Shown here piece by piece: positions 5,446 through 8,495 of a stretch of 8,495 nt of DNA; position 1 is the first letter of the stretch, and each line of letters begins with the position of its first letter. The notes under the pieces are model-generated. The model saw only the letters and a program-made list of their open reading frames with translations. It was not told the DNA's origin and did not search any database. Both the position numbers and the translations under genes were made by a program. Origin of the DNA: a bacterium (lineage in GTDB: Bacteria; Babelota; Babeliae; Babelales; RVW-14); the NCBI GenBank assembly GCA_030432505.1, contig JAUIHA010000027.1, positions 1 to 8,495 of the forward strand. Reading direction: 5' to 3'.

Positions 5446-6354
5446 ATGGAGGACATTCAAACAACACAAAAAGCTAATGTTTGTGGTACCGTAGAAAAGG
5501 TAATTTATAAAAATGATGAAAATGGTTTTTCTGTTTTCACGCTCAAGGTAAATTCCAAGGAAACGGTTACTGCTAAAGGGTGTCTTCCAGATATTTTTCA
5601 AGGAGAAGTTGTCTCTCTGACTGGAGAGTGGGCTTTCCATCCGAAATTCGGACGCCAATTCAACGTCCAAGAATATGATACAAAAATGCCTTCCAACGTC
5701 GTTGGTATCAGAAAATATCTGGCTTCAGGACTTATTAAAGGAATCGGCCCTAAGTTTGCGGAACGCTTGGTCAACACATTTGGCGAACAAACCCTTGAGG
5801 TCATTGATAAGCACCCTGAGCGTCTTAACGGCATTCCTGGCGTAGGACCAAAGCGAATTTCACTTATTGTTGATGCGTGGCAAGATCAAAAAGAAATTTC
5901 TAAAGTGATGGTCTTTCTTCGGGAGAAAGATGTATCAACAGCTTTCGCAACAAAAATTTATAAAACATACGGAAACTCAGCGTTGGATATCATCAAAAAC
6001 AATCCGTATCGACTTGTTGAAGATATCTGGGGAATTGGTTTTAAAAGTGCTGACTCTATAGCCCTTAAAATGGGTCTTAAGCCTGATTCTATTGAACGAA
6101 TTAAAGCCGGCATTTTGCATGCAATTTCACAAGCAACAGGTAACGGACACTTATATGCTGAAGTTGAAGACGTTAAAGAAGAAGTTTTTAAACTTTTAGA
6201 TCTTGATAAAAAACTATGCAGCGAGCTTTTAAAAAAAGCAATGCACCAACAATACCTGCAAGACAAAATTAAAGTTATCACCCATAAAGATGTGCATTAT
6301 CTTACCCTGCCACAATATTATTATTCAGAAAAATCAATCTCCAACAAAGGTTGA
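5446..6354 (+). CDS. recD2: RecD2-type helicase, N-terminal part (split by frameshift)
   Basis: This frame encodes the N-terminal 302 aa of a RecD2 (YrrC-type) superfamily 1B 5'-3' DNA helicase, a DNA repair enzyme outside RecBCD. An OB-like domain covers about residues 9-80. Helix-hairpin-helix motifs follow: GLIKGIGPK (95-103), GIPGVGPK (129-136) and a third around DIWGIGFKSAD (193-203). Near the end LPQYYYSE matches the family's 'yLp..y.aE' segment before the helicase core. The frame then stops at 6352-6354, and the helicase continues in the next frame. The ATG at 5446 has AAAGG six bases upstream and lies 17 bases after the preceding gene. Alone, this piece can bind DNA but lacks any ATPase motif. 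It is either half of a frameshifted gene or one product of a split or recoded gene. Confidence 0.9.
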   Translation: MEDIQTTQKANVCGTVEKVIYKNDENGFSVFTLKVNSKETVTAKGCLPDIFQGEVVSLTGEWAFHPKFGRQFNVQEYDTKMPSNVVGIRKYLASGLIKGIGPKFAERLVNTFGEQTLEVIDKHPERLNGIPGVGPKRISLIVDAWQDQKEISKVMVFLREKDVSTAFATKIYKTYGNSALDIIKNNPYRLVEDIWGIGFKSADSIALKMGLKPDSIERIKAGILHAISQATGNGHLYAEVEDVKEEVFKLLDLDKKLCSELLKKAMHQQYLQDKIKVITHKDVHYLTLPQYYYSEKSISNKG

Positions 6355-7612
6355 TATTGATGCAATTTATCACGATCTACGCAAAGGTGATGATTCTGCA
6401 ATTCAACTAAATGAAGATCAACAGAAAGGTATTTTGACCTGCTTACAAAATAAAGTAACCATCATCACGGGTGGCCCAGGTACCGGTAAAACAACGCTTA
6501 TTAAAAAACTCCTTTCTGTTATGGAAAGTAACCGTCTACGTTTTAGACTTGCAGCTCCAACCGGACGTGCAGCAAAACGTATGTTTGAAGGAACCGGCAG
6601 GAGTACCGAAACACTTCATCGACTTCTTGAGTTCACTCCTGGCACCATGGGCTTTGCGCGCAATGAGCAAAATGCTCTTGAACTTGATTTCTTAATTGTC
6701 GATGAAGCATCAATGATTGATGTTTTCTTGATGTTGGCAATTCTCAAAGCATTGCCAGATAAAGGACACTTGGTTCTTCTTGGCGATATTGACCAGTTAC
6801 CATCTGTGGGGGCAGGAAATGTACTAAAAGATCTTATCAACTCTAAAAAAGTTTCAGTCGTTCGGTTAACACAAATTTTTCGTCAGGCACAAGACAGTAT
6901 GATTATTGTGAATGCTCACAAAGTTAACCGCGGGGATTTTCCGCGCTCTTCACCAACTGAAGGAAAACGCGACTTTTTCTTTTTAAAGAAAAATGAACCG
7001 GAAGAGTTGTTTCCACTGCTACACACTATTTATAAAAAACGTTTCCCAGCACTGAAAATTCATCCTGATAAAACAGTTGTTTTAACACCAATGAACCGTG
7101 GTACCGCAGGAACGCAACGATTGAATCAAGAACTACAAATGATCCTAAATCCTGAAACGATTGAAAACAAAACCGTTATGCGTTTTGGCCAGGCATATAA
7201 AGTTGGCGACCGTATAATGCAAATTCGTAATAACTACGACAAATTTGTTTTTAATGGTGATATGGGGAAAATTACCGATATCGATAAAAGTAATCAGACT
7301 ATCTACATTGCCTTTGGTGATCGAAACTTAGAATATGATTTTACCGAACTGAATGAAATTGTTTTATCATATGCTATTTCAATCCACAAAAGTCAGGGGT
7401 CTGAGTTTGACGCCGTCATTATACCTATTTTCATGCAGCACTTTATTCTGCTCCAACGAAATCTCATTTACACCGCTATCACACGAGCAAAAAAGCTGTG
7501 CATCCTTGTTGGGCAAACAAAGGCAATTGCTATGGGTATAAAAAATGATAAAGGTACCGAACGAACAACATTCTTAAAAGAATTTTTAACCACAGACCTT
7601 GAAGCTCGATAA
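6290..7612 (+). CDS. recD2: RecD2-type helicase, C-terminal ATPase part (split by frameshift)
   Basis: This frame carries the whole helicase core. Counting from the ATG at 6290: Walker A GGPGTGKTT (61-69), motif Ia APTGRAAKRM, Walker B VDEAS (137-141), motif III GDIDQLPSVG with Gln169, an FRQAQDS segment, motif V SIHKSQGSEFD (364-374), and motif VI YTAITRAKK with Arg399. All catalytic residues are present, so this half shows no decay. The frame is open from 6233, but the ATG at 6290 has no clear ribosome binding site, and family alignment by eye puts the true sequence in the other frame until about 6325. Hence the real product is probably the fusion with the upstream half: deleting one base gives about 721 aa, normal for RecD2. 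A strong hairpin terminator follows directly. Confidence 0.9.
   Translation: MCIILPCHNIIIQKNQSPTKVDIDAIYHDLRKGDDSAIQLNEDQQKGILTCLQNKVTIITGGPGTGKTTLIKKLLSVMESNRLRFRLAAPTGRAAKRMFEGTGRSTETLHRLLEFTPGTMGFARNEQNALELDFLIVDEASMIDVFLMLAILKALPDKGHLVLLGDIDQLPSVGAGNVLKDLINSKKVSVVRLTQIFRQAQDSMIIVNAHKVNRGDFPRSSPTEGKRDFFFLKKNEPEELFPLLHTIYKKRFPALKIHPDKTVVLTPMNRGTAGTQRLNQELQMILNPETIENKTVMRFGQAYKVGDRIMQIRNNYDKFVFNGDMGKITDIDKSNQTIYIAFGDRNLEYDFTELNEIVLSYAISIHKSQGSEFDAVIIPIFMQHFILLQRNLIYTAITRAKKLCILVGQTKAIAMGIKNDKGTERTTFLKEFLTTDLEAR
6326..6351 (+). other. frameshift junction within recD2
   Basis: The N-terminal frame is family-like through YYYSE, ending near 6330. The downstream frame becomes the only open one after 6354. 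The shift must therefore lie in this short stretch. A run of five A (6329-6333) is the likeliest place: removing one A joins YYYSE to NQSPTKVD and the helicase core without a stop. Assembly or sequencing error, a recent mutation, and +1 recoding all fit. Confidence 0.7.
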
Positions 7613-7613
7613 C

Positions 7614-7654
7614 AATTAAGGCCAAGGATACAAAACACCCTTGGCCTTAATTTT
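7614..7654 (+). terminator. intrinsic terminator after recD2
   Basis: A perfect 14-bp inverted repeat (7614-7627 with 7639-7652) with an 11-base loop and a GC-rich core GGCCAAGG/CCTTGGCC is followed by T residues. It begins one base after the recD2 stop codon, and closes the plus-strand run. The AT-rich arms make it work in both directions in principle. Confidence 0.9.
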
Positions 7655-7749
7655 GGGCATAAAATAAAAAACTCTCAAGAGCTATTTTTTTCAAATTTGT
7701 AAATTTTTCACTCCAAGTTCTAAGAAAAAACACCCAAAACCAATCTCAT

Positions 7750-7777
7750 TTGAGTAAAAAATAAAAAGAAATACAAT
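7750..7777 (+). promoter_or_regulatory. candidate promoter for the right-edge exported protein gene
   Basis: TTGAGT (7750-7755) and TACAAT (7772-7777) are 16 bases apart, matching the sigma70 boxes at four and five of six positions. Transcription would start near 7784, about 42 bases before the ATG at 7826. It lies after the recD2 terminator, so the next gene probably has its own transcript. The DNA is very AT-rich, which raises the chance of a spurious hit. Confidence 0.4.
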
Positions 7778-7825
7778 AGAAGAATTACAATTAGAAACAA
7801 ATCAAATATGTGAGGATTATTAACT

Positions 7826-8495
7826 ATGAAAAAGAGAATAGTACTATCAACCCTACTTCTTGTATTCTCAATGGTCACCACACAATCAAATTGTCGCCTA
7901 TTTTCAAGAAAAAGAAAAAAACAACCTGAGCAATCAAAAATAACTCAGCAAGATTTAAAGGACAAATATATTTTTATCTCTCTTGAGCTCGTAGCATCTT
8001 GTGATCCAATTTTATTAGCAAAAAAAGTAAGTACCTTGGCAAAACTCCTACCATCAAAATTTATCTCAAACGATGTATTAGCTATTGAACGATCAGCAAG
8101 TATGGAATCTGTTTATCGTGGAGTAAGCACATTTGCAGATAAAGCACAAGATATTGCAAACGAAGCATACAAAAAAATGTGGGCGAAAACATTTAGAATT
8201 AAAAAGAAATCAATTAAAAATAACATTATAGATAGTTATATAAATTCTATCCAGCATATTGCACCGCATAGTAATGACGTGGATAAAATACTTACAAAGC
8301 TGCGAGAAAAAAACATTTTCATCAATGATACAACACTCGAACAATATGAAAAAATAAAAGAAAAAATAAGTTTTTTAAACGACGATAATTTTATTGTCTC
8401 GTCTATTCCTAACGTTGAAGCACTCATTTCAGAAACTGCTTTTTTTGAGCGAGTCTTAAAATCATTAAGCTTGAAAGCTCAAGATTGCCTCGTCC
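7826..8495 (+). CDS. exported protein of unknown function, N-terminal part (runs off right edge)
   Basis: An open frame starts at the ATG at 7826 and has no stop in 223 codons to the window edge, so the gene is partial. The ATG is preceded by TGAGGA, with GAGG ending ten bases upstream. The N-terminus MKKRIVLSTLLLVFSMVTTQ is a typical signal peptide, ending near Cys23 (SNC), which might be a degenerate lipoprotein site but lacks the usual small residue before Cys. A basic stretch SRKRKKQ follows. The rest is mixed, Lys-, Ile- and Ser-rich and probably mostly helical. I recognise no domain. It has the same general character as the 222-aa exported protein upstream (signal peptide plus helical body), but I see no shared motif. 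Codons are strongly A-rich (many ATA and AAA). Confidence 0.8.
   Translation, partial: MKKRIVLSTLLLVFSMVTTQSNCRLFSRKRKKQPEQSKITQQDLKDKYIFISLELVASCDPILLAKKVSTLAKLLPSKFISNDVLAIERSASMESVYRGVSTFADKAQDIANEAYKKMWAKTFRIKKKSIKNNIIDSYINSIQHIAPHSNDVDKILTKLREKNIFINDTTLEQYEKIKEKISFLNDDNFIVSSIPNVEALISETAFFERVLKSLSLKAQDCLV

Noticed and set aside
6231..6237. Run of seven A as the site of the recD2 frameshift
   Set aside because: The original frame stays family-like (LPQYYYSE) for some 30 residues beyond it, so the shift must be later, near 6329-6351.
7672..7690. CTC/GAG mini-hairpin followed by a run of T as a second terminator
   Set aside because: The stem is 3-4 bp and too weak; the strong hairpin at 7614-7654 already serves.
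7846..7900. Lipoprotein signal at Cys23 of the right-edge protein
   Set aside because: The residues before Cys (Gln-Ser-Asn) do not fit the lipobox, so an ordinary signal peptide is preferred.

Overview
The window is AT-rich bacterial DNA of compact, operon-like organisation. It holds the 5' part of an F-type ATP synthase operon, two tandem deoxynucleoside kinases that resemble animal dCK/dGK, three genes for exported proteins of no recognised family (one probably an outer-membrane beta-barrel), and a RecD2-type helicase gene split by a frameshift. A signal peptide followed by a barrel-like C-terminus ending in Phe suggests a diderm. Nucleoside salvage kinases of eukaryotic type plus several lineage-specific exported proteins suggest a host-associated bacterium with reduced metabolism. 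Candidatus Dependentiae (TM6) or a similar intracellular lineage is my best guess. It is an inference: there is no rRNA or other phylogenetic marker here.

Minus strand, about 1-2879, read from high to low coordinates: a divergent dNK paralogue (2220-2879), a canonical dNK with a GTG start (1396-2136), a promoter with a perfect -35 box (about 1330-1357), then atpE (c), atpF (b), a second b-like gene and the first 50 codons of atpH (delta), which runs off the left edge. The c subunit has the complete residue set of sodium-binding c-rings (Gln31, Glu64, Ser65, Thr66, Tyr69), so the enzyme may couple to Na+ rather than H+. The a-subunit gene is not upstream of atpE, where it usually lies.

Plus strand, 3129-7654: a predicted outer-membrane barrel protein (530 aa), a small helical exported protein (222 aa), and recD2, spaced 38 and 17 bases apart and closed by a strong 14-bp hairpin terminator. 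recD2 is in two frames: OB and HhH domains in 5446-6354, intact helicase motifs in 6290-7612. Removing one base would restore a protein of about 721 aa, the normal family length. A further exported protein starts at 7826 with its own candidate promoter and runs off the right edge.

The kinases would phosphorylate imported or salvaged deoxynucleosides for DNA synthesis, the ATP synthase links ATP to an ion gradient, and RecD2 acts in DNA repair. The exported proteins probably act in the envelope, but their job cannot be read from sequence. The most interesting signals are the Na+ signature, the paired b-type subunits, the degenerate partner kinase and the split recD2. No mobile element, CRISPR array, tRNA or rRNA is visible.
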